Origin: Crateriforma conspicua
GTDB taxonomy: Bacteria > Planctomycetota > Planctomycetia > Pirellulales > Pirellulaceae
Assembly: GCF_007752935.1 (NCBI RefSeq)
Contig: NZ_CP036319.1
Span: 3,596,001-3,660,000, forward strand
DNA: 64,000 nucleotides
Direction of reading: 5' to 3'
The number at the start of each line of letters is the position of its first letter. Position 1 is the stretch's first letter. The position numbers were made by a program, and so were the translations under genes. This document shows positions 19,409 through 27,118 of the stretch, in pieces. The notes under the pieces are model-generated. The model was not told where the DNA came from and made no database searches. It was given only the letters and a program-made list of their open reading frames with translations.

Positions 19409-20698
19409 CTATGCTTCACAGACGTGCGAAAAGCCTTTTGCCCGAAATGCGTCACAATAGATTTCTGTCGTCCTTTTTAGGTACAGATCTGGATCGCAGT
19501 TCGCTTTCACCCATGAATTTCCGGCATCGCCCATTGCGGAAAGCATGCCCGGACTTCGGAATGCACTGTCAATTTTCGCGGCAAGCGAGTCGGTGTCGAA
19601 TGGTTTAGAAACCACACCGCGTTCATCATTTCCCACAAGTTCGGTCATTCCACCGACTTCGAATGCAGCGATAGCTCGGCTGCATGCCATAGCCTCGAGA
19701 GCTGTATAGGGAAGATTGTCGGCCGCGGAAGGTAGTAGCACAAGATCAGCAGCACGATAACAAAGTGCTAAGTTCTCATCTCCGTCGATGAAGCCCAGGT
19801 CAAAGCAACGTTGTTGTACACTTTCTGAGATAAATCGTCCGTTATTTCCGGCTATCAATACGTCGTATTCTGATAATTCCGGTCGAGACAATAACTGAAT
19901 CGCATGGCCCATTCCCTTAAAGGGCGACATCATGTTGGCAGCAATAACTAAAATGATGCTGGCCTTCTGTGGCAGGCCCAGCCGCGATCTAGCAGCCAAT
20001 TGAGGACATGATACTTCCGGTTGGTTAAGAAACGAAAGTCCGTAGGGAACCACGTGAACCGGAATTCCAGAAAAATGCTCGGCACTTTGTGCAAGATCCG
20101 CGAGCCAGACAGACGGCGTGATAAGGGCATCCGGACGTGGCATCCTGGGCAGAATGGAATTGACTCGTTTTTGCGCCATTGGATGCGATCTGTCCAGGTA
20201 CTGGCAGATATCGGGGTACTTTGTTTTCAAAAATTCGGATGCGTAGATTTTTCCCAAATCGTAGCTGATGCCTGGATGAGTCGCCCATTCGTCGTGCAAG
20301 GTCCAGACCACGGGAATCTCTTTGCAAGCATTCTTTAGCGCGGTTAATGAACACCAATTTCCGCGATTGTGCGCAATGTTGTGCAAATGCAAGAGGTTCG
20401 AAGCGGAGCTGCGGCTGGATTCCTTCGCCAGTCTGTTGAATAGCATCGCAGAGCCAATGCAACGCCAGTCACCCCAGCTATGAGATGAATCACATGAACG
20501 TAGGTACTTCTCTAGCGGAATTCGGATGCCCTTGACATACGCCGGAGTGTCCGACTGCTCGACAGCAACGTAGTGTGTGACATTTGCTTGGGATGCGTGC
20601 AGTGCAGCCGACAATTCTCGTGAGGCACGCTCGGCGCCACCGCTCCAATACTTCGGTGAAACAATATTGACTCGGCAGTGCGGATTCAAAAGGCTCAA
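19409..20698 (-). CDS. Family 4 glycosyltransferase
   Basis: 429 residues if TTG 20698 is used. The frame stays open to an ATG at 20806, but that would overlap the upstream glycosyltransferase by 88 bases, and the extra residues do not look like the family. The conserved part begins VNIVSPKYWSGGAERASREL, a GT4 acceptor-domain start. IILVIAANMMSPFKGMGHAI and VLLPSAADNLPYTALEAMAC are donor-domain motifs, the latter with the E-x7-E region in modified form. Resembles WcaC/WcaI-like transferases. Start codon is uncertain; function as a glycosyltransferase is not. Confidence 0.83.
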   Translation of the reverse strand: MSLLNPHCRVNIVSPKYWSGGAERASRELSAALHASQANVTHYVAVEQSDTPAYVKGIRIPLEKYLRSCDSSHSWGDWRCIGSAMLFNRLAKESSRSSASNLLHLHNIAHNRGNWCSLTALKNACKEIPVVWTLHDEWATHPGISYDLGKIYASEFLKTKYPDICQYLDRSHPMAQKRVNSILPRMPRPDALITPSVWLADLAQSAEHFSGIPVHVVPYGLSFLNQPEVSCPQLAARSRLGLPQKASIILVIAANMMSPFKGMGHAIQLLSRPELSEYDVLIAGNNGRFISESVQQRCFDLGFIDGDENLALCYRAADLVLLPSAADNLPYTALEAMACSRAIAAFEVGGMTELVGNDERGVVSKPFDTDSLAAKIDSAFRSPGMLSAMGDAGNSWVKANCDPDLYLKRTTEIYCDAFRAKGFSHVCEA

Positions 20699-20718
20699 CA
20701 GTTTACCGTAATTTCCAG

Positions 20719-21678
20719 CTACTTCTCGGAAAGGTTTTTGCGTTGTGGAAGACGCACAAGTATTGCGTTGAAATAGTAGTTGATGACGTCGGAAAGCGTA
20801 GACCATGATCGCCTTGACGCTTTGCTGTACGCAATGTACCGCATCGAGTAGAACAGCGATTGCGGAAATCCATTTCCGATCACGCGGTGCGCTAATGGGG
20901 ATGGTCTATATTCTGTGGCTGCTTTTGCCGGCTGCGTAGTGCGGATGCCGCGAATCTTTCTTCTTGAAATCGCATATTCCACCGCCAGGCGTCCGTCTTC
21001 ACGCTGTCTATCCGCTTTTGTTGTCGATACCTGCCCGTCGTGTATTCGATATTTGAGTAGAATCTGATGGTTATTGTGTAGTTCGCCAATTTCTGCCAAT
21101 CGGAGCCAGAGATCAAGGTCTTGAGATGTCTGGAGCTTTTCAGTGTAGCCACCAACTGCTTCAAACGCCGAGCGACGAATCAGAGCGGTTGGGTGGCAAA
21201 CGGCTCCGAATCCAGATTGGATATGTTTTTGGTCGATTTGTTCTGACGGGATGGAGAAAGCGGGCGCGACTGTGACATCGTCTGAATCGATACAGAATAC
21301 CCGGCTGAACGTGGCAACCATTTGCGGATTTGATTCCAGAACCTTTGTCTGCACAGCGAAGCGATGTGGCATCGCCACATCGTCAGCGTCCATTCGAGCC
21401 AAGTACTCTCCTTCGGCCAGCCTGGCCGCCTGGTTTAGGCATGCCGCAAGCCCGGGACGCACAGCGGTGATACAACGTACGTGGGGAACCCGCTGTTCCA
21501 AATCTGCCAAAAAGTCACTAGATCCATCCTGTGAACCATCGTCCACGACGATCAGTTCCAATGAAACAGTGTTCTGTTTCAAGATGCTGTCGCACGCAGA
21601 TGGCAAGAACGGCATTCCATCCCGCACTGCCATCAACACGCTTACCTTGGGCACGTTGTGGTTATCTGTAATCGCCAT
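20719..21678 (-). CDS. Family 2 glycosyltransferase
   Basis: 319 residues. VSVLMAVRDGMPFLPSACDS, ELIVVDDGSQDGSSDFL and YLARMDADDVAMPHRF form the nucleotide-binding and DXD-like (DADD) sites of a GT-A family 2 transferase; FGAVCHPTALIRRSAFEAVG and TSQDLDLWLRLAE give the acceptor-side region. It sits between the flippase gene and a GT4 gene on the same strand. Donor sugar unknown. Confidence 0.88.
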   Translation of the reverse strand: MAITDNHNVPKVSVLMAVRDGMPFLPSACDSILKQNTVSLELIVVDDGSQDGSSDFLADLEQRVPHVRCITAVRPGLAACLNQAARLAEGEYLARMDADDVAMPHRFAVQTKVLESNPQMVATFSRVFCIDSDDVTVAPAFSIPSEQIDQKHIQSGFGAVCHPTALIRRSAFEAVGGYTEKLQTSQDLDLWLRLAEIGELHNNHQILLKYRIHDGQVSTTKADRQREDGRLAVEYAISRRKIRGIRTTQPAKAATEYRPSPLAHRVIGNGFPQSLFYSMRYIAYSKASRRSWSTLSDVINYYFNAILVRLPQRKNLSEK

Positions 21679-21708
21679 TCGCTTCAGGAGAAATTTAGGC
21701 GTGGCAGA

Positions 21709-23253
21709 TCAGCGGAGACCAGTTGATAGCCGCTTTTTCGCTGAGCGGATCAGCGGGATCCACTTGTCGCGTTCCCAGGGTGACATTCCAAAGAACCATA
21801 TCGATCCGACTAGCGAGATTCCAGAGACTAGCGAAACGAGGATAAGCTTTGCGAAGGGGTGCTGCACCGTGCCATTGACGGCGAACGCGACGGCGAATGG
21901 AGCGGCCAGGCTGCTGGTTACTGGAAGAATCGTGTCCGAAAGATACTTCTGGTAAGGACGATTCAGCATAGCACCGACCCACCAAGGCTTGAACCAAACG
22001 GCGATAAGTGCCGTTGTTATCAGCATGGTGATGGGCATCACGTATGGCGAGAACAGCTTCTCAGCTGTCCAACACGCGATGACAAGTCCGAATGCCAGGA
22101 AGAATGGGAAGGTGTGAGCGAGCGAAAGAACGGCAACTTTTCCCTTTGCATCCGCAGCCAAAGCCTCTCCCCAGCTGATCATTCCGATTACCCGTGTGAT
22201 GATCAGGATGCGGAGAAACGCTACCATCCATTGGTCCGCCTTGGTGCCAATTGCCAGCTCTAGAGTTTCCTTGGTGCAGATCAGCAGTGGAATGGCGATG
22301 AAGCTTGCCGCGAAGACCGGGTACTTGCTTCCCACGACCGACATTTGCAGAAGTCGCTGTGACTGCCCCTTGCCCTCACTTGTCGCCGCAGCAGGAGCAA
22401 TCACGGCGCTTATTGCGCCCGCCACGTTGACGATATGTCCCGCGAATTGCTGACCAATGGAATATGCTGCGTTAACCGTTGGGCCAAAGAAGGAGTTGAC
22501 AGCCACAATGGATCCTTGTTGCCTAAGAGCTTGAGCAATAGACTCCCAAAGCTTCCAGCCTGCAAAAGTGACTATCGGCGTCAAAGTGGATAAGCTTAAA
22601 TCGCTTGGCCTAACGCGCGTTTCGCTGAAGCGACGCATTGCAAGAGAAGCATAAAGTGCAAGGTTCAGTAAGCCAACGAGCACTGTGATTCTACTGTACG
22701 ACACCAGTGGCGACGTCGCGAACAGCGGAAGGGCAAGTGCTCCAAACAACAAGATGACTTTGGAGCCGCTGTCGACAGTTGACGTAAAACCGAATTGTTG
22801 TCGCGCAGTGAAGGCTGCCCGATAAGGAGTTGAAGCAACATTCACAACCAAAGCGACAATTGCCGCGGAGTAGGTAGCCGAAGCAACAGAAAATGAGATG
22901 TCACCGAGATCGAGTGAACTTAAGACTGTATCTCGAATCGCAAATCCTACACCACCGATAAGAACCGCTATGGCAAGAAATGAAAAGACAACGCCGGCGA
23001 ATGTCCTACGACGCTCTTCAAAATTGTCGATCCCAATAGAATAGGCAATTTGCCGCTGAGATCCAACCAAAAGCGCTGAAGAAATGAAAGTGAGAAGTGT
23101 TCCACTTGCTGAGATTGCAGAATACAAGCCGTAGCCGGGCTTTCCCATGACGTCAAGCAAAAAACGCATGGTTGCTATTCCCGCGACGAGCACTATGACC
23201 AAACGAAGGTAATTCGCGATTGAATTGATCGTTAGCTTTGCTGCACTACTCAT
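21709..23253 (-). CDS. Wzx-type polysaccharide flippase (MOP superfamily)
   Basis: About 514 residues with 12-14 hydrophobic segments. ATG 23253 (MSSAAKLTINSIANYLRL) is preferred over TTG 23289, which would overlap the upstream gene. The N-terminus (IANYLRLVIVLVAGIATMRF then GYGLYSAISASGTLL) follows the usual PST/MATE-like layout of lipid-linked oligosaccharide flippases, which move undecaprenyl-linked repeat units across the inner membrane. Together with the Wzy-like protein it defines this as a Wzx/Wzy-dependent locus. No chain-length regulator (Wzz/Wzc) or initiating phosphoglycosyltransferase is found in the window. Confidence 0.85.
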   Translation of the reverse strand: MSSAAKLTINSIANYLRLVIVLVAGIATMRFLLDVMGKPGYGLYSAISASGTLLTFISSALLVGSQRQIAYSIGIDNFEERRRTFAGVVFSFLAIAVLIGGVGFAIRDTVLSSLDLGDISFSVASATYSAAIVALVVNVASTPYRAAFTARQQFGFTSTVDSGSKVILLFGALALPLFATSPLVSYSRITVLVGLLNLALYASLAMRRFSETRVRPSDLSLSTLTPIVTFAGWKLWESIAQALRQQGSIVAVNSFFGPTVNAAYSIGQQFAGHIVNVAGAISAVIAPAAATSEGKGQSQRLLQMSVVGSKYPVFAASFIAIPLLICTKETLELAIGTKADQWMVAFLRILIITRVIGMISWGEALAADAKGKVAVLSLAHTFPFFLAFGLVIACWTAEKLFSPYVMPITMLITTALIAVWFKPWWVGAMLNRPYQKYLSDTILPVTSSLAAPFAVAFAVNGTVQHPFAKLILVSLVSGISLVGSIWFFGMSPWERDKWIPLIRSAKKRLSTGLR

Positions 23254-23275
23254 TTGTGTCGTGAGCGTTTTGTTG

Positions 23276-24484
23276 CTATCCCGTTGCAAGTAGTCGCTTT
23301 ACGGCCCTGAATGGGAGCTTCACAGTCAACTTCGAATACTCCTTGACTGCACGGGTGAGCTTATTGTTCCTTACCCTGCGGCGAAGACGCTCTTGTTCGC
23401 TGAGACTTACACTGCAAGGAAGTAGTTCGCCTTCAGGTTGGCAGTACCCACCCATGCAAACAGAGTTATTGAACTGCATGCCGAAATTTTCCTGTTGAAC
23501 AACTCGGTCAATTAATGCGAGTGCGTGTACCCTAAACCAGGTGGGGAAAATCCCTGATCCACCACGTGATGTACGCGTGTCTTTCATCCCCATATGCACG
23601 TTGGTTGCGCCCCTCTTATACGGAAAACCGCCATCAGAGTTTTGAATTGATAGTATCAATCGCCTGGCCGCCAAGAGTGCATCTCGAATTTCACTGCGTC
23701 GATAATCAAAACGGTGATAGCAATTGACGAGGATGTCGATGGCATCGATGTCTTCACAGGCGCCGCCCCCAAGAGTTTCTGAAAAGCCTCCGTCGGCATG
23801 TTGGAGAGAAAGGGTGCAATCGATAAGTCTTTGCCAATGACGAACAGGGTGGCTGTGATGCCAATACAAGATCAGTTGATGATAGGCACCGCACATAGCA
23901 GCACGCGTTGAAGCTCCCTCGTCCGTGCCCCACATTCCTGTTTCAATGTCAAAATGCTGATCGTGGAAGTCGAACCAATCCCTTAGTCTTTCCTTCCATT
24001 CTTTGCCTTCCTCGATTCGCTGATGCCAATCAATTAGTTGCCCCACAAATAGCAGGTTATTACCTTCATACCAAGGGTTCGATAAGTCTCTTTCATTTAG
24101 CCACTGGAGCAAGTGAGAGCGATCTAGGAATCTTTCGAACGAGCGAAATGGATGGGTGGGGCGTGCCCCCATGTTGTCAATCGCCGGAAGAGCAGATGAG
24201 CAGGTGAGATGCAGGCTCAAATGCGAAATGTCGTGCTGTTGCCCTTTAGGAATGGTGGAGAATTCGTCTCCGACAAACCAGCCCGTTTCTGCGTCCTGGC
24301 AATCGAGTAGCCAATCGAGGTCGTTGTTGTGACTGTCATCTAGAGCGTTGAGAAAGTGCAACGTCTGTAACGCATATCCTGTTCCATATACAGTCCTGCG
24401 TTTTCCCTCGACAGATGCAAAGCCTGCGTCATCTTTGATTCTCAGCGAGTTGATATACTCAAGAACTCGAGTTTTCCAATTCAT
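23276..24484 (-). CDS. Alpha/alpha-toroid (prenyltransferase/squalene-cyclase-like) protein of the polysaccharide locus
   Basis: 402 residues. Repeated helical motifs with Q..D.G pattern recur: DWLLDCQDAETGWFVGDE, TLSLQHADGGFSETLG and ILSIQNSDGGFPYKRG. These resemble the QW-type repeats of terpenoid-cyclase/prenyltransferase alpha6/alpha6 toroids. I see no DXDD or DDXXD catalytic motif, so a cyclase activity is not supported; toroid proteins can also be glycan lyases, hydrolases or epimerases. The context, between a flippase and a methyltransferase gene in a polysaccharide operon, suggests a role in modifying or processing the glycan or its lipid carrier. GMKDTRTSRGGSGIFPTWFR and four cysteines near the C-terminus (CMGGYC) are other visible features. 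Confidence 0.6.
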   Translation of the reverse strand: MNWKTRVLEYINSLRIKDDAGFASVEGKRRTVYGTGYALQTLHFLNALDDSHNNDLDWLLDCQDAETGWFVGDEFSTIPKGQQHDISHLSLHLTCSSALPAIDNMGARPTHPFRSFERFLDRSHLLQWLNERDLSNPWYEGNNLLFVGQLIDWHQRIEEGKEWKERLRDWFDFHDQHFDIETGMWGTDEGASTRAAMCGAYHQLILYWHHSHPVRHWQRLIDCTLSLQHADGGFSETLGGGACEDIDAIDILVNCYHRFDYRRSEIRDALLAARRLILSIQNSDGGFPYKRGATNVHMGMKDTRTSRGGSGIFPTWFRVHALALIDRVVQQENFGMQFNNSVCMGGYCQPEGELLPCSVSLSEQERLRRRVRNNKLTRAVKEYSKLTVKLPFRAVKRLLATG

Positions 24485-24491
24485 GGCGAAT

Positions 24492-25400
24492 TTACTTGCA
24501 ACGCCTTAATATGCACGAGATTCCCGCCACTGTGATGTCGTCGAGTTCTAGCTCTTGACCGGTGAAAACCTGGGGGAACCGCAGAACCCAGTCAAGGTGT
24601 AGAAAATCATAAGTGCGAACTAGCGTGTGGATTCTTGTTTGGGACGCTGCTCCAAACGTCTCGGAGAATGACTCAATACGCCACTTGTTGAGTGGTTGCA
24701 GCACAGTTGATTCGCGGCCTAGGTCGCGATGGCCGATCTCATTGAGTTTCTCGATGATAGTGCTCTCAGAAAACAGAAACTGTGCGTATGGCGCGTTGAT
24801 CGTCCGGTAGGCGTGCAGTCCCCAAGGGCTACAGTAGAGCGGACTGAATGAGATCAGAATCAATCCTCCCGGGCGGACCACGCGAGACATCTCTGCCAAG
24901 CACTGGTCTGGCTGTTCGACATGTTCAAAAGTGTTGTAGCTGAAGGCACAATCAAATTCATTGTCTTCATAGGGCAGTCCATCCTCCATCTTTCCGATGT
25001 GGCTTGGTAGATGCCTGCATTGTTTTGAACGCCAGTCTTCCAGGTCGGTGCAGGCAACGTCGTGTCCGTATGCGGACAACTGCAAGGAGACTAGGCCGTC
25101 ACCACAGCCCACTTCAAGCGTCTTCGCACCGGGTTCTTGCAGACAATCGAGCTTGAGCAACTCTGCGACACGTTCAGAGGCTCGAGTCCAGCACTCAAGC
25201 GGGCTGTATCCGTAGACGAAACGTCGCGCTGGAGTTCGGTTTTGAATGGCATCAAAGTTCCGATCGGTCTCCCTGGTGTCCGGCGGCGTTCCGTCACGCA
25301 GGATCGCCTCAATCTTGCGACGATGACGCAAGTACCAACGAGTCTTTACCGCCCTCGAGAAATTCTTGGCATCGTTTATGATTTTGCGTTTCTTGCTCAT
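24492..25400 (-). CDS. Class I SAM-dependent methyltransferase
   Basis: 302 residues. Motif I is TLEVGCGDGLVSLQLS; the EDNEFDCAFSYNTFEHV and VVRPGGLILISF segments complete the Methyltransf_11 pattern. A basic N-terminus (MSKKRKIINDAKNFSRAVK) precedes the domain. Seven bases separate its stop from the toroid-protein gene, so the two are likely co-transcribed. Target probably a sugar or a lipid-linked intermediate. It marks the right end of the A+T-richer part of the locus. Confidence 0.85.
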   Translation of the reverse strand: MSKKRKIINDAKNFSRAVKTRWYLRHRRKIEAILRDGTPPDTRETDRNFDAIQNRTPARRFVYGYSPLECWTRASERVAELLKLDCLQEPGAKTLEVGCGDGLVSLQLSAYGHDVACTDLEDWRSKQCRHLPSHIGKMEDGLPYEDNEFDCAFSYNTFEHVEQPDQCLAEMSRVVRPGGLILISFSPLYCSPWGLHAYRTINAPYAQFLFSESTIIEKLNEIGHRDLGRESTVLQPLNKWRIESFSETFGAASQTRIHTLVRTYDFLHLDWVLRFPQVFTGQELELDDITVAGISCILRRCK

Positions 25401-25692
25401 GTTTTGCGATTGAATGCGTTTTTGCTATCGCTCCGTACAGCAATGCGGGTGCAAACGTATTCCGTTAGTTCGGTTCATTAGGCACGCGTGTTGACATTCG
25501 CTTCGGGTTGAGTAAGAGAGTGCAGTTGCCAATTCTTAGACGCCAAAAAGATCGTATCTTGTTTCGGGACAACTTCATCTCTGTTGGCTGGATAGGAAGA
25601 CACGATGAATGTCCGAAGGTGAACCAATGAGTTTAAAGTCGCAACTTCGCTTCCGTCCGATGCCTTTGCTTCGCTGCCGTTCGATGGGCGTG

Positions 25693-26688
25693 TCAGCTTC
25701 GCAAAGATGTAGCCGATAGGGGTGTAGAATCCATTTCCTGAAAAAGATTGCGGCTGCTGAGATGCCAGGCGACGGTTTCGTTTAGCCCTTCATCTAGGCT
25801 GACCTTAGGACTCCAACTCAGTATTTTTTCAGCCTTTTGGTTCTTGGCATGCGTAACGTGCATGTCGGCGTCGTGAAATGGTTTGTATTCGATTTTGGCC
25901 TTTTCGCCGGTGTGTCGCTCAAGCATTTCAATGACATCGTTCATTGGCACGGGAGTCTGGCCGCCACCTAAGTTGAACAGTTCGTATCCGACGGGCCGCA
26001 AAGCGGCTACAGTGCCGTCGGCAATGTCTGTTACGTAAGTGAAATCGCGTGACTGTTTTCCGTCACCGTAGAGCGTGATTGGGGTCCCAGATAGGATGGA
26101 TTCAATGAACCGAAAGACTGCCATGTCGGGACGTCCGCTTGGGCCGTAAACGGTGAAGTAACGGAGGATGGAGACGTCCAAGCCGTAGAGGTGATGATAG
26201 GAAAAGGCCATGGATTCCGCGGCAAGTTTCGAGGCCGCATAGGGAGAGAGCGGCCTGACCGTTGGATTGGCTTCATCAAACGGCGCGGATTGCCCCGCGT
26301 ACAGAGAAGACGTTGATGCGAGAACAAATTTTCCGACACCATGTTTGCGGCAACATTCCAACAGATTCAGATTTCCGTGTCCGTTGGTCTTCATGTAGAC
26401 GTGAGGGTTTTTGGTGCTGTAACGCACCCCGGCTCGTGCCCCCAGGTTGATGACCGCGTCGAAGCCGTTCTGCGCAAAAATGCCATCGAGCACTTCTAGG
26501 TTTTCGATGTCCCCTTCGATGACTTCGATACCATGCTTTGCCGATTCATTTGAGCGGTGACGCTTTAGAATGGGTGAGTAGTAATCATTAAAGTTGTCAA
26601 TTCCAACTACGTTGTGGCCATCTTCGGCGAGGCGAAGGCAAACGTGCGACCCAATAAAACCAGCTGCTCCTGTAACGAAAACTTTCAT
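25693..26688 (-). CDS. UDP-glucuronate 4-epimerase-like NAD-dependent epimerase
   Basis: 331 residues from ATG 26688 (MKVFVTGAAGFIGSHV); the upstream ATG 26715 would add nine residues. The phrase GIDNFNDYYSPILKRHR is the signature of UDP-glucuronate 4-epimerases (CapI/GAE), which make UDP-galacturonate. ASTSSLYAG holds the active-site serine, and SPYAASKLAAE the Tyr/Lys pair. Note that STSSLYAGQ replaces the commoner SSSSVYG. About 290 bases without a gene separate it from the methyltransferase gene. With the WbpA-like enzyme it points to an acidic polysaccharide. Confidence 0.87.
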   Translation of the reverse strand: MKVFVTGAAGFIGSHVCLRLAEDGHNVVGIDNFNDYYSPILKRHRSNESAKHGIEVIEGDIENLEVLDGIFAQNGFDAVINLGARAGVRYSTKNPHVYMKTNGHGNLNLLECCRKHGVGKFVLASTSSLYAGQSAPFDEANPTVRPLSPYAASKLAAESMAFSYHHLYGLDVSILRYFTVYGPSGRPDMAVFRFIESILSGTPITLYGDGKQSRDFTYVTDIADGTVAALRPVGYELFNLGGGQTPVPMNDVIEMLERHTGEKAKIEYKPFHDADMHVTHAKNQKAEKILSWSPKVSLDEGLNETVAWHLSSRNLFQEMDSTPLSATSLRS

Positions 26689-26858
26689 TGGCGATTGACT
26701 TGGATTGCGTTCCATTTTGGTCTAGCTAGGAGCCGGTAGAAGTTTCAGATGTCGAGCGTCTTTGGGATACTCGTGAATCTTCTGAACCTGGGAATCTTCG
26801 TCGATTAATGGTGGGGTAGATCGGGTGCGGTAGGGCCTGAGAGAGATTAGGCGTTTGG

Positions 26859-27099
26859 CAGCCCTCCCCTTGCTGAGGCTCGACCCTCCCGGAAGGAGGG
26901 TGAAGGATGTGGATGGCCCGGGCAGCTGGTGAGTTACTGACTGATATATCGCGGACGAGGTCGATGAGCGGGCCCGGCCGCTGACGCGTCGCGGCTCACT
27001 GGGGGAACAAAGCCGTATTGGCCCGGCCGCTGACGCGTCGCGGCTCACTGGGGCCATTGCCGGTAATTTTTTCCCGGCCGCTGACGCGTAACGGCTCAG
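26859..27099 (-). repeat. B module and three A modules
   Basis: A B module (CCTCCCCTTGCTGAGGCTCG then ACCCTCCCGGAAGGAGGGTG) occupies about 26860-26907. Three A modules in reverse orientation follow at 26973-26999, 27022-27048 and 27073-27099, spaced 49 and 51 bases apart. The intervening sequence differs between copies. The block fills the gap between the epimerase and the O-antigen-ligase-like gene. Confidence 0.85.
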
Positions 27100-27118
27100 G
27101 GGGCATATCCGGCGCGGT

